From Terriglobus roseus (GTDB lineage: Bacteria; Acidobacteriota; Terriglobia; Terriglobales; Acidobacteriaceae), in assembly GCF_900105625.1 (NCBI RefSeq), contig NZ_FNSD01000001.1, positions 248,001-312,000 on the forward strand: a stretch of 64,000 nucleotides of DNA. Direction: 5' to 3'. Below, one piece after another: positions 1 through 8,011 of the stretch (position 1 is the stretch's first letter; every line of letters begins with the position of its first letter). The notes beneath the pieces were generated by a model that did not search any database, was not told where the DNA came from, and saw only the letters and a list, made by a program, of their open reading frames with translations. The translations under genes and the position numbers were made by a program.

Positions 1-1120
1 TTGCTGTCAATTCAGTACCGGTGATGTTCAGCACCTTTGCATCCCAGTGCACGCGCAGACGAGGCGAACGGTTCGAAAGATCCTCCGGTTCCAGGTACTC
101 AAATGTCGTCGACTGCAGCGGCTTCAAACGTGCTTCGATGGTCTTCAGCCAGCCCATCCACATCTTCTGCTCGGCCTCGTGATCACGCTTGCCCCACTGC
201 TGCACAGCAGCGCGGATGCCCATGATCTCTTCCTTGCCAACCTTGTAGGCGCGCCCATAATTGTGGTGCGGCGAGGCCTGGAACCATGCAGCCTTGGTCA
301 GTTCCTTGTCGCCCAGCAACAGACCCGCAGCCTGTGGTCCGCGCATGCACTTACCACCTGAATAACCCACCAGCGATGCTCCAGCCTGCAGGTGCTTGTT
401 CGGTGTCAACGGCTCTTCCGCCGCAGCATCGACAAAGACCGGCACGTTCTTCGCACGCGCGATCTGACAGATGTTCGCTATGGAGAGGGGCCCTCTCTCG
501 GCAAGCGGCGAAGACAGCAAATAGACCATCGCAACCTTGTCCGTCAGCTTCGCCTGCAACTCTTCCGCGCTATCGACTTCCACGATCTCCGCACCGGTCA
601 TGCGAACACCGAAGTCATACGGATTACGCGAATGCTTCGGGATGATCACCTGCGACTTCATGCGCTTGTACGGGAAGGCTTGCGACCATTCCACGTTCGT
701 GCCGCACGAACAGGCGACCGTCGCAAGCGCAATTGCCGCTTCGCAGCCAGTAGTGACGGTGCAGCCGGGCGCGCCTAGCATCTGCGCAATCTCAGACCCG
801 ACCTTATCCATCAGTTCATCGAGGTGCACGAAGTAGAACGAGGCTTCGTACATCGCCTGTTTCACCTCAGGCAAAGAACGCGAGCCCGTGATGATGGTGA
901 AGGTGCCATGCGCGTTCACGATGGGACGAACACCGATCTTCGTGAAGAGGTTGTCCTGCGGTGTGCCGTGCGATGTCGACATCACCGCGGGCGACGACTG
1001 ACCGTCCGCCAGCAATGCGGCGTGTGCGGACAGTGGAGCAGCAACGGCTGCCGCAGAAAGTACACCAGACTGTTTAAGAACATCGCGTCGCGTGGGACGC
1101 GCCTTGCTGAACAGAGACAT
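1..1120 (-). CDS. Tat-exported SelA-like PLP-dependent enzyme (3' end outside window)
   Basis: A PLP-dependent protein of the aminotransferase class V / SelA-DgaE (COG1921) type. About 373 codons are visible and the C-terminus lies beyond position 1. The ATG at 1120 follows a good ribosome site (AAGGA, 5 nt upstream). The N-terminus has a twin-arginine motif, TRRDVLK, then an Ala-rich hydrophobic stretch, so Tat export is predicted. After the signal come the family landmarks RPIVNAHGTFT and GYSGGKCMRGPQAAG; Lys257 in the latter is the expected PLP Schiff-base lysine. Family members such as D-glucosaminate-6-phosphate ammonia-lyase eliminate ammonia from amino sugar acids; this substrate is unknown. 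It lies 42 bp downstream of the RidA gene and is paralogous to the product at 1673-2980. Export of a PLP enzyme is unusual. I am confident of the fold, not of the reaction. Confidence 0.85.
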   Translation of the reverse strand, partial: MSLFSKARPTRRDVLKQSGVLSAAAVAAPLSAHAALLADGQSSPAVMSTSHGTPQDNLFTKIGVRPIVNAHGTFTIITGSRSLPEVKQAMYEASFYFVHLDELMDKVGSEIAQMLGAPGCTVTTGCEAAIALATVACSCGTNVEWSQAFPYKRMKSQVIIPKHSRNPYDFGVRMTGAEIVEVDSAEELQAKLTDKVAMVYLLSSPLAERGPLSIANICQIARAKNVPVFVDAAAEEPLTPNKHLQAGASLVGYSGGKCMRGPQAAGLLLGDKELTKAAWFQASPHHNYGRAYKVGKEEIMGIRAAVQQWGKRDHEAEQKMWMGWLKTIEARLKPLQSTTFEYLEPEDLSNRSPRLRVHWDAKVLNITGTELTA

Positions 1121-1162
1121 GATCTTCCTTTGGTGTTTCGATTCCACAGCAGCCATTTGGAA

Positions 1163-1645
1163 CTAGACGTAAGCGATACAGTCCATCTCGACGAGCGAGT
1201 TGCCCGGTACACCACCTGCGGGAGCAACAGTCGTGCGGACCGGCGGGATTCCGGTGAAACGGCCCATGTAGGTCTCGTTCATCGCCTGGTAGTCCTTCAG
1301 GTCATTCAGGTAAACGTTGACTTTCAGGACCTTGTCCATCGAAGAACCGCACTCGATCAACTGCTTCTCGAGCTCATCAAGCACATGCTTTGTGTGCTCC
1401 TGGATCGTCCCCTGGAAGTGTGCTCCGACGCCCGCGAGATACAGCGTTCCGTTGTGCAGCACAGCGCTGGAGAAGAGACGCTTCTCGCCATCCTTCGGCT
1501 TGGGCCATCCCTGCTTCTGCTCCTTGGGCGCTGCCGCGGCTGCCATCGACGGTGCCAGCGCAGCTGCGCCAGTGACAGCAGCGGCAGCTCCTGCAGCGTT
1601 CTTCAAGAGGTTACGGCGAGTTGTCTTATTTGCGAGGTTCGGCAT
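1163..1645 (-). CDS. Tat-exported RidA-family (YjgF/UK114) protein
   Basis: A 160-residue RidA-family protein. RidA proteins hydrolyse reactive enamine/imine intermediates, such as 2-aminoacrylate, released by PLP-dependent lyases. The ATG at 1645 follows AAGGAG with 4 nt spacing. Residues 8-35 form a Tat signal (TTRRNLLKNAAG, then a poly-Ala hydrophobic run). The Rid core then shows AVLHNGTLYLAGVG, a Tyr/Asn-Asp segment (VNVYLNDLKDYQAMN) and the end motif IPPVRTTVAPAGG, which contains the Arg that contacts substrate carboxylates. The gene sits between two SelA-like PLP genes (27 bp and 42 bp gaps), so it probably works on their unstable products. A periplasmic RidA is atypical because most family members are cytosolic. 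Family assignment is firm and Tat export is a strong prediction. Confidence 0.9.
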   Translation of the reverse strand: MPNLANKTTRRNLLKNAAGAAAAVTGAAALAPSMAAAAAPKEQKQGWPKPKDGEKRLFSSAVLHNGTLYLAGVGAHFQGTIQEHTKHVLDELEKQLIECGSSMDKVLKVNVYLNDLKDYQAMNETYMGRFTGIPPVRTTVAPAGGVPGNSLVEMDCIAYV

Positions 1646-1672
1646 GTTTCTCCTTTTCAGCCCAGGGCTGGT

Positions 1673-2980
1673 TTACGAAGCGTTGGGTTGCGTAAGCAGC
1701 TTGCGTAGCGCGGCAGCGACCACTTCGGCCTCGCCGGGTTGCAGCATCCACGTCGCAAGCACAATCGTATTCTCGTCGGCAGTATGAATGCGGCCACTGT
1801 TGCCGGTCGCAGGATTCAACTCGATGGGAGGTCTCTGAGCGCGCAATTTGTCAGCGACCTGTAGCGGCGTAATGCCCACAACCTTCGGGTCGTAGCGAAG
1901 GAAGAGATGAGGAACATGGTTCGCGATCTTTGGCATGAAGATTTCGGTCTTCATGGTCGGCACATCTTTCAACGCGGCCTGGATGACATGCGTGCGATCG
2001 AGAAATTCTCGTTGCATGGTGGCGTCATCCTGCGAAAGGATCCAGTCGACCGCCGCGACCATTCCGGCAATCTGTTCCTTCGCGACCTTCATGCCTCGGC
2101 CTACGGCATCGCTATTAGGACTGTCGTTGTCGGTTGCCAGATCGATCAACTTCTTCTTGCCCAGCAGCAGGCCAGCGTTCTGAGGCCCGCGGATACCCTT
2201 ACCGCCTGAGAAGCAGACGAAATCAAAGCCCATGCCCGTGTACTTCCACAGATTTTCAATTGGCGGCATGTCGGCTGCTGCGTCGAGGTGGCAAGGCACG
2301 TTCTTTTCGTGCGCAATGTGGAGCCAAGTCTCACGATCAATCAGTGCGGAAGGATTGTTCTCTGGTGCCGCGTCGTTGAAGTAGTTCGTCATCACGGTGC
2401 GGTCGTTGAACGCCTTGCGATAGTCGTCCACCGTGGTAACTTCACGCACCTTCACACCACACAGAATCATGGCGTGGTCGTATTCGTATCGATGCGATTT
2501 CTGCACGATCACTTCGTAGCCGCGATCCAGTGCGGCCTGCGGGATCTCTTCGGGCTTGATGCCGCCCTTCGCGGCAATCGACGCAGCCGTTGCAAGTGTT
2601 AGTGCGGCAGATGCACCAGAGGTGACCAGCGCTCCCTCGCATCGCAGACGCTTCGCGATGTACTCACCCGCTGCTTTGTGTAAATCCTTCAACCGAACAG
2701 GATGATGTGCCGCAACAGCGACCGCACGCTGCACAGAAGGTGGCATAACCGCAGCTGTCAGATAGGTATAGGTTCCGGCCGCGTTAATTACGGTGGAGAC
2801 ACCCAGCTTGGCGTAGTAGTCGTCAGCAGCCGGATCGGCCACCGCTTGGGCCATGGATACACCGGGCAGCACAGCCGACGCTGCAACGGCTGTACTCAAC
2901 TCAAAGAAGCTTCTGCGAGAAAGCAATTGCTGTTCCGTCCGCTGTGTCACGAAAACACCTTTCCCTGGAGAGCGTGCCAT
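1673..2980 (-). CDS. Tat-exported SelA-like PLP-dependent enzyme, second copy
   Basis: A 435-residue PLP enzyme of the SelA/DgaE family. Near the N-terminus LLSRRSFFELS is followed by a hydrophobic stretch ending near GVSMAQA, a Tat signal with a likely cleavage site. Core motifs are VSTVINAAGTYTYLT, the small-residue loop ALVTSGASAALTLATAA and CFSGGKGIRGPQNAG, with Lys261 the predicted cofactor lysine. DAAADMPP supplies the Asp expected to touch the PLP ring nitrogen. The ATG at 2980 has no clear ribosome site; a GTG at 2950 preceded by GGGAAAGG would give a more typical Tat n-region. The protein is clearly related to, but divergent from, the product at 1-1120. It lies 79 bp downstream of the RraA-like gene in what looks like one transcript. 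Ammonia elimination from an amino acid or amino sugar acid is inferred. Confidence 0.9.
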   Translation of the reverse strand: MARSPGKGVFVTQRTEQQLLSRRSFFELSTAVAASAVLPGVSMAQAVADPAADDYYAKLGVSTVINAAGTYTYLTAAVMPPSVQRAVAVAAHHPVRLKDLHKAAGEYIAKRLRCEGALVTSGASAALTLATAASIAAKGGIKPEEIPQAALDRGYEVIVQKSHRYEYDHAMILCGVKVREVTTVDDYRKAFNDRTVMTNYFNDAAPENNPSALIDRETWLHIAHEKNVPCHLDAAADMPPIENLWKYTGMGFDFVCFSGGKGIRGPQNAGLLLGKKKLIDLATDNDSPNSDAVGRGMKVAKEQIAGMVAAVDWILSQDDATMQREFLDRTHVIQAALKDVPTMKTEIFMPKIANHVPHLFLRYDPKVVGITPLQVADKLRAQRPPIELNPATGNSGRIHTADENTIVLATWMLQPGEAEVVAAALRKLLTQPNAS

Positions 2981-3059
2981 TCAACGTAATGAGTCCGAAT
3001 ACCGCTAGCCTACCTGTGCTGCCCAACTGAATGATGGGGCAGATGTCCTAGACTGTTCG

Positions 3060-3830
3060 TCAAATCCGGCCGAACTGCTTCACTGCCGCGACGATGGAGT
3101 GCAGGCGCTCAATATACGGATACATCGCATGCTCCGTCTCGTCCAGCTTCTGCGCAGCGACCAGGACTTCAGCTGCCCGTGCACGAGGGATTACCACCAC
3201 ACCATCCTGATCGGCAGAGATGATATCTCCCGCGTTGACCGTAACGCCATCGCAGTCCACCGGAAGGTTCATGCCGCCGAAGCGATAGTGGCCCACAGAA
3301 GTGGACGGCACAGGGCCAGTCGCATATACAGGAAAACCGATCCGCTTTAACTGTGGAAGATCTCGCACCCCCCCATCGACAACCGCTCCGGTAAAGCCAC
3401 GCGACCACATGGCCGTGCCCATCAGGCCTCCCATACCGGCAATGTCTGCACCGTCTTCGATCTTCATCACATACACCGATCCCGCACCACCGGTATCAAT
3501 GGCCTTCAGCATGCCGCCCAGCGCGTCCGGATCGTGGTTCTCTTCTTTCTTCAGTAGCACCGTCAAAGCCGTTCCGACGAACTTCGTCGGGAAGATCGCC
3601 TGCATCTTGTGACTCATGTAGTGCTTCTCGTGCAAAGTCTGTTCGATCGCATCCGAGACCGACGCAGCCTCGACATGCCGGTATGCCTCAAGCATGCCCG
3701 GAAGATCCTTCTCGTAGTCCGCTGCAGTCTTTGGCGTTTGCGCCATTACCACGGTGCGTGTGCAGACCGCAGCACAGGCTGTAAGACTCAACACAACTGT
3801 TCCAACGATAATCCGCCGATGCAATGCCAT
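3060..3830 (-). CDS. Exported RraA-like protein (possible 4-hydroxy-2-oxo acid aldolase)
   Basis: A 256-residue protein with the RraA / 4-hydroxy-4-methyl-2-oxoglutarate aldolase fold. I start it at the ATG at 3830 because the peptide then opens with a signal sequence (MALHRRIIVGTVVLSL, ending near VVMAQT); an upstream ATG at 3866 adds 12 charged residues. The signature AVVDGGVRDLPQLKRIGFPVY carries the Gly-Gly-x-Arg-Asp motif that binds substrate and the divalent metal, and CDGVTVNAGDIISADQDGVVV completes the pocket. Catalytic family members cleave 4-hydroxy-2-oxo acids to pyruvate plus an aldehyde or keto acid; others (RraA proper) inhibit RNase E. Signal sequence and genomic setting favour a periplasmic enzyme acting after the PLP enzymes. 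The stop is 79 bp from the next gene, consistent with an operon. Confidence 0.85.
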   Translation of the reverse strand: MALHRRIIVGTVVLSLTACAAVCTRTVVMAQTPKTAADYEKDLPGMLEAYRHVEAASVSDAIEQTLHEKHYMSHKMQAIFPTKFVGTALTVLLKKEENHDPDALGGMLKAIDTGGAGSVYVMKIEDGADIAGMGGLMGTAMWSRGFTGAVVDGGVRDLPQLKRIGFPVYATGPVPSTSVGHYRFGGMNLPVDCDGVTVNAGDIISADQDGVVVIPRARAAEVLVAAQKLDETEHAMYPYIERLHSIVAAVKQFGRI

Positions 3831-3875
3831 TCGTTCGTACCTCTGTCGTAAATCTAAACTCTCCACTGGAAAGAT

Positions 3876-3901
3876 TAGCCGCCGGATTGCTCCGGCGGCT
3901 A
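3876..3901 (-). terminator. Hairpin between receptor gene and RraA-like gene
   Basis: A perfect 11-bp inverted repeat, TAGCCGCCGGA / TCCGGCGGCTA, with a 4-nt loop. It sits between the stop of the TonB-dependent receptor gene (3926) and the RraA-like start (3830). On the minus strand it is followed by ATCTTTCC, only a weak T-run, so it may be a partial attenuator or an mRNA-stabilising hairpin that lowers expression of the downstream enzymes relative to the receptor. Confidence 0.5.
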
Positions 3902-3925
3902 GAGACCAGTGAAGTTTGAAGCGGG

Positions 3926-6900
3926 TTAGAAGTTGATCTTGCCTGCCAGCTGCAGGGTACGCGGCTGGTATCCAGAGGCCATCTGCGAAATGGTTCCAAA
4001 GTTCGATCCGCTGAAGTTGAATGCGCCGGCCGTGGTGGCCGAAGGCAGCGTGGAGTTCGGGTTGCCGAGGTTGGCGTGATTGAACAGGTTGAATGCCTCA
4101 CCGCGAAGCTGAAGCTTCAGACGCTCAAAGATCGCGAAGTCTTTGGACATGGAGAAGTTCACGTTGGCAAAGCCCGGTCCCTTGATGTCATTGCGGTGCA
4201 AGGTGCCGAAGGTTCCCAGCGCTGGCAGCGCGTAAGCCGTGGTGTCGATGCAGGCTGTCTTCGAAATGACAGTCGAACGGCCGCAGCTCGCGGAGTTACC
4301 GAGGTGGACGAAGTTCGGACGCTGCGTGCCGATGCCCAGCACATGAGCGCGATCGTCCGTGATGCCAACGTTGAATGGAATGCCGCCCTGCAGGGTGACG
4401 ATACCGTTCGCGTGCCATCCGCCCAGCAGCGAGTTGCCGATGAGGCCAAGCTTCCGGAACTCAGGCATCGCGTAGGTCACCGTGCCGACGAAGCGGTTAC
4501 GGATGTCCCAGTTAGAGTTCGCGTAGTCCGCGCGCAGATTGTTCTGGATCATTGCCGTACCGCCGCCGTTCGCGTCGCTCGACGTATCCATGTTGTGCGC
4601 CCACGTGTAGCCCAACATCACGTCCAGTCCCTTATAAGCATGCTGGCGATAGATAGCACTCAAGCCGTTGTATGTCGAGAAGCTATCGTTGTTGATCTGG
4701 CGGATCTGTCCAAAGAGCTGGTAAGGACGGTTAGCATTCGTCGTGGCGGCAACCGATGGTAGCGGCTGGTTCGGGTAATAGGAACGATCCAGATACACGC
4801 TCTTCGAACCGAGGTATTGCAGCTCAAGAGCGCCTCCCTTCCACATCTCTACTCCGGTATCCAGATTCCACTGGTACATGCGCGGGGTAGGTAAATAGTG
4901 GTTATCCGTGAAGGCGCTGACGTATGTTCCGGGAGTTCCGGCAACCGGAGCAGCAGCGCCCCCCTGTCCACCCGTCGGGTTTGTGTAGGTCAACGGCGCC
5001 GTCGCAGCATTGGCGACAGTGTAAACAACCGACGCTGCAAGGGGGTAGTTCGTGGATGCAAGCGTGAATGCATTCAGGTGGTTCGGGTTGTAGTAGATGC
5101 CGCCACCACCACGGATGACAACCTTCTCATTCGCGCGGTATGCGAGGCCGAGACGCGGAGAGACCAGGTTCGTGTTGGAACCAACAAACTTGAATCCGGG
5201 TGTCGGAACGAACGAAGCTCCAGTGGTAGCGGTGCTATTAGGAATCAGAGCCGTGTAGTCCGAGTTGAGAATGCGAGCAAAGCCATTCAACGAGTACGGC
5301 GCCAGCGGCAGTTCATAACGAACGCCGTACTGTACCGTCAGCTTCTGCGATGCCTGCCAGTTGTCCTGCGCGAAGAAGCCATTACGCCACGATGCTACCG
5401 AACCCTTTACCTGGTAGACCGGTGTCGTGGTCTGGTAGATATCGCCAGCGATGAAATCGGCTGCTGCGTTGCCGGTATATGAGCCGTTGAAATTGAACTG
5501 ACCACGCGGAGTATTGCCAGCGGCACGACCGATGCTCATCTTGCGGATGTCAGCACCTACCATGATGTTGTGCTTGCCGAAGTTGTAGCTGATCTGGTCA
5601 TAGCCATGAATCGTACGGTCATCCTGGAACCAGTTTGTACCTTCTGCACCCAGGCCGGTGTAGTTGGTAATCAGGACCGTGGGGATACCCGGGTTGGCGT
5701 TAGCGGTATCAGCGTTGAAGCCGGGTATACCAAGGGCCGTTCCCGCATTGTTCAGTCCAGCCGTGTAGAAGTAGTTAAGCGCATTGGACGAAAGCTTGTT
5801 GAAACCAATGCGGAAGTCGTTGATCAGGCGTGGCGTGATGATATGCGTGTACGCAATCAGGCCGTTGGTGTTCTTGGTCGGCGACGAACTTGCCGATGTA
5901 GGAACGATGTTGCCCGAGGCCGTTTGGATCGTCTGGTAATCAAAACGTGCAAACAGGCGAACCTTCTCACCGATGTTGTAATCCACGCGATCCAGTGTCT
6001 GGTCCTGCATGAAGCTGTTCGGTACGCTTTGATTCGCATTGTTAGTCAGGCCTGCGACGTTTGGCGTGGCATAGTACTGCAGCAACTTTGCAGCAACGGC
6101 TGACACCGGTACTTGGTTGTTCGTGTAGAAACCGCCGGCTGGATTACGCAATGGCGTTGTAATCGCAGAAAAGTCGCCCCGCTGCATCGCAGAGGTCAGC
6201 AGCGTCGCAACCGTCGTCGTCTCCTGCTTCTGGCGGACGCCTTCGTACGATCCCATGAAGAACAGCTTGTCGCGACCGTTGTACAGGAATGGCAGCACGA
6301 CAGGACCATCAAGGACAAAGCCGAACTGGTTGAAGTGCTGCACGGGCGTCTTCGCAGTCGATGATGCGAGGAAGCTCTTAGCGTTGAAAGCGGTGTTCTG
6401 CACGTAGTCGAACGCAGTTCCGTGGAAGCTGTTGGTGCCTGCTTTGGTGTCCACGTTGATGTGAACGCCCATGTATGCACCGTACTGCGCGGTGTAGTTA
6501 CCGGTCTGCGTCTGCACGGCACCGACGGCGTCTGCATTCGGCGTCACCGGTGAATTCGAGATAAGCGAATTCATGATGGTGATACCGTCCAACGTCAGCG
6601 AGTTCGTGACCTCGCGTGTACCGGCACCGATGTAGTTCGCGCCCGGAGGCGTACCGCTGTAGCTCGTCTTCGGTCCAACAATGATGCTTGGGTTAGTTGA
6701 TGCCAGTTCCATGACGCGGCGGCTGGCCATCGGCAGATTCTCGACCTGCTTGCTCGTCAGTGTCTCGCCGACCAGCGCGTCATCCGTCGAAAGCGCAGGA
6801 GTTTCAGCTGTAACCGTGATTTCCGTACTAGAAGAGCCGACTTTCAGCGTTACATCGGTACGCGCCGCCATGTTCAACAGCACTTCAGTACCACGGCTCG

Positions 6901-7162
6901 TCACATGCGAATAGCCACTTTGCTCAACGCTGACGTCATAGCTGCCCGGTTGCACAAACTGAATCTGATAGAAGCCCTGTTCATTGGTCGTGCCGGCGTA
7001 CTTAACTTTTGTCGCTGTATTCACAGCCGTGACATGTGCACCAGCTACAACTGCACCAGTGGTATCTGTGATAGTTCCTACAAGGGACGTATTGTTCGCG
7101 ACCTGCGCAGACATCACGGCAGGAAGAACGATCGGGGCAAGGTAAAGAAGAGGCTTCTTCAA
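3926..7162 (-). CDS. TonB-dependent receptor, Oar-like, with carboxypeptidase-like N-terminal domain
   Basis: An outer-membrane receptor of 1078 residues, of the large Oar-like class abundant in Acidobacteria. I choose a TTG start at 7162: it lies 6 nt after AGGAG and is followed by a classic signal peptide (KKPLLYLAPIVLPAVMSAQ). An ATG at 7282 would add 40 residues without signal character. Residues 25-110 form a carboxypeptidase-regulatory-like beta-sandwich (SLVGTITDTTGAVVAGA, QGFYQIQFVQPGSYDV). A plug domain (LPMASRRVMELASTNPS; LTLDGITIMN) and a long beta-barrel follow, ending in aromatic RTLQLAGKINF. Such receptors import oligosaccharides or peptides using TonB energy; the ligand is unknown. 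It is the first gene of the leftward set with RraA, PLP and RidA genes, so it probably takes up their substrate. A dyad at 7305-7322 may control it. Confidence 0.9.
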   Translation of the reverse strand: MKKPLLYLAPIVLPAVMSAQVANNTSLVGTITDTTGAVVAGAHVTAVNTATKVKYAGTTNEQGFYQIQFVQPGSYDVSVEQSGYSHVTSRGTEVLLNMAARTDVTLKVGSSSTEITVTAETPALSTDDALVGETLTSKQVENLPMASRRVMELASTNPSIIVGPKTSYSGTPPGANYIGAGTREVTNSLTLDGITIMNSLISNSPVTPNADAVGAVQTQTGNYTAQYGAYMGVHINVDTKAGTNSFHGTAFDYVQNTAFNAKSFLASSTAKTPVQHFNQFGFVLDGPVVLPFLYNGRDKLFFMGSYEGVRQKQETTTVATLLTSAMQRGDFSAITTPLRNPAGGFYTNNQVPVSAVAAKLLQYYATPNVAGLTNNANQSVPNSFMQDQTLDRVDYNIGEKVRLFARFDYQTIQTASGNIVPTSASSSPTKNTNGLIAYTHIITPRLINDFRIGFNKLSSNALNYFYTAGLNNAGTALGIPGFNADTANANPGIPTVLITNYTGLGAEGTNWFQDDRTIHGYDQISYNFGKHNIMVGADIRKMSIGRAAGNTPRGQFNFNGSYTGNAAADFIAGDIYQTTTPVYQVKGSVASWRNGFFAQDNWQASQKLTVQYGVRYELPLAPYSLNGFARILNSDYTALIPNSTATTGASFVPTPGFKFVGSNTNLVSPRLGLAYRANEKVVIRGGGGIYYNPNHLNAFTLASTNYPLAASVVYTVANAATAPLTYTNPTGGQGGAAAPVAGTPGTYVSAFTDNHYLPTPRMYQWNLDTGVEMWKGGALELQYLGSKSVYLDRSYYPNQPLPSVAATTNANRPYQLFGQIRQINNDSFSTYNGLSAIYRQHAYKGLDVMLGYTWAHNMDTSSDANGGGTAMIQNNLRADYANSNWDIRNRFVGTVTYAMPEFRKLGLIGNSLLGGWHANGIVTLQGGIPFNVGITDDRAHVLGIGTQRPNFVHLGNSASCGRSTVISKTACIDTTAYALPALGTFGTLHRNDIKGPGFANVNFSMSKDFAIFERLKLQLRGEAFNLFNHANLGNPNSTLPSATTAGAFNFSGSNFGTISQMASGYQPRTLQLAGKINF

Positions 7163-7304
7163 TGGGGCTCCTGGTCGAACTGGATATGCATACAGGCGAT
7201 GAAGGCGCGGCGATGCCGCACTCACTCGCGAAACTGGTTGTGCTGATAAACGCATTTCATATGACAGCAGCCTTTGGCGCATCGGCCAAATTGCGCAACG
7301 ATGC

Positions 7305-7322
7305 CTAAGTCAAATGACCTAG
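7305..7322. promoter_or_regulatory. Candidate operator dyad upstream of the receptor gene
   Basis: The sequence reads CTAAG, 8 nt, CCTAG. The same half-site at the same spacing occurs at 11209-11226 (CTAAG, 8 nt, CTTAG). It lies about 140 bp upstream of the proposed receptor start and just past the stop of the NarL-type regulator gene. NarL-family regulators commonly bind short inverted repeats, so this is a candidate binding site; that link is inference from repetition and position only. Confidence 0.4.
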
Positions 7323-7353
7323 GAGCGGCTGTTGGTTTCCATGGATGGAAGTT

Positions 7354-7986
7354 CTAAGCCCCGTCCAGATGGACGAGTCCGCGCTGAAGCGCAAAGATGG
7401 TTGCCTGTGTGCGGTCACGGGCGCCGACCTTGTCGAGCACCGCGCTCACATGGATCCGAACCGTCTTCTCCGCAATGTGCAACTCTTCCGCAATCTCGCG
7501 GTTGGAGCGGCCTCGCGTAATGCAGGTCAGCACTTCGGCTTCGCGCGGGGTGAGATCGGTTGCAGGGATGCGTTCCGCCAGACGGTTGAGAACTGCCGAC
7601 GGAATGTAACGAAGATCGCGCCCCACAGCCTCAATCGCATTCAGGACTTCATCGCCACTTGCGTCTTTGGTCAGGTAACCAAGCGCCCCGCCCCGCAGTG
7701 CGCGGTAGATATCCTCACTCCCCTGGTAGGACGACAGCACGATGCACCGTGCCTGCGGAAACTCTTTGCGGATTGTGGTGAGGACCTCAAAGCCGCTCAT
7801 CCTGGGCAGTCGCAGATCCAGCAAGACGATGTCTGGCAGAAGCTCACGGTACATCGCAACGCCCTGCTCGCCATCGACGGCTTGCCCCACAATCTGGAGA
7901 CCGGGCTGCATCGACAAGACGCTGTTGAGCGCCATGCGAGCCAGGAAGTGATCCTCTACCAGCAGGATTCGTGTGAGCTTCGTCAT
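7354..7986 (-). CDS. NarL/FixJ-family response regulator
   Basis: A 210-residue two-component regulator. Starting at the ATG at 7986 gives MTKLTRILLVEDHFLARMAL, a normal receiver start with the acidic pair Glu11-Asp12. Phospho-acceptor Asp57 is in DIVLLDLRLP and the conserved Lys is in GYLTKDAS. Residues about 145-205 form a LuxR-type helix-turn-helix (LTPREAEVLTCI, REIAEELHIAEKTVRIHVSAV). It follows the sensor kinase by 25 bp on the same strand, so the two form a cognate pair. The expected targets are the adjacent receptor/enzyme genes and the divergent amidohydrolase/transporter genes, both of which have a shared dyad upstream. Pairing is strongly supported; the targets are inferred. Confidence 0.92.
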   Translation of the reverse strand: MTKLTRILLVEDHFLARMALNSVLSMQPGLQIVGQAVDGEQGVAMYRELLPDIVLLDLRLPRMSGFEVLTTIRKEFPQARCIVLSSYQGSEDIYRALRGGALGYLTKDASGDEVLNAIEAVGRDLRYIPSAVLNRLAERIPATDLTPREAEVLTCITRGRSNREIAEELHIAEKTVRIHVSAVLDKVGARDRTQATIFALQRGLVHLDGA

Positions 7987-8011
7987 CAGGATCAAAGTAT
8001 CAGAAAGCGGG

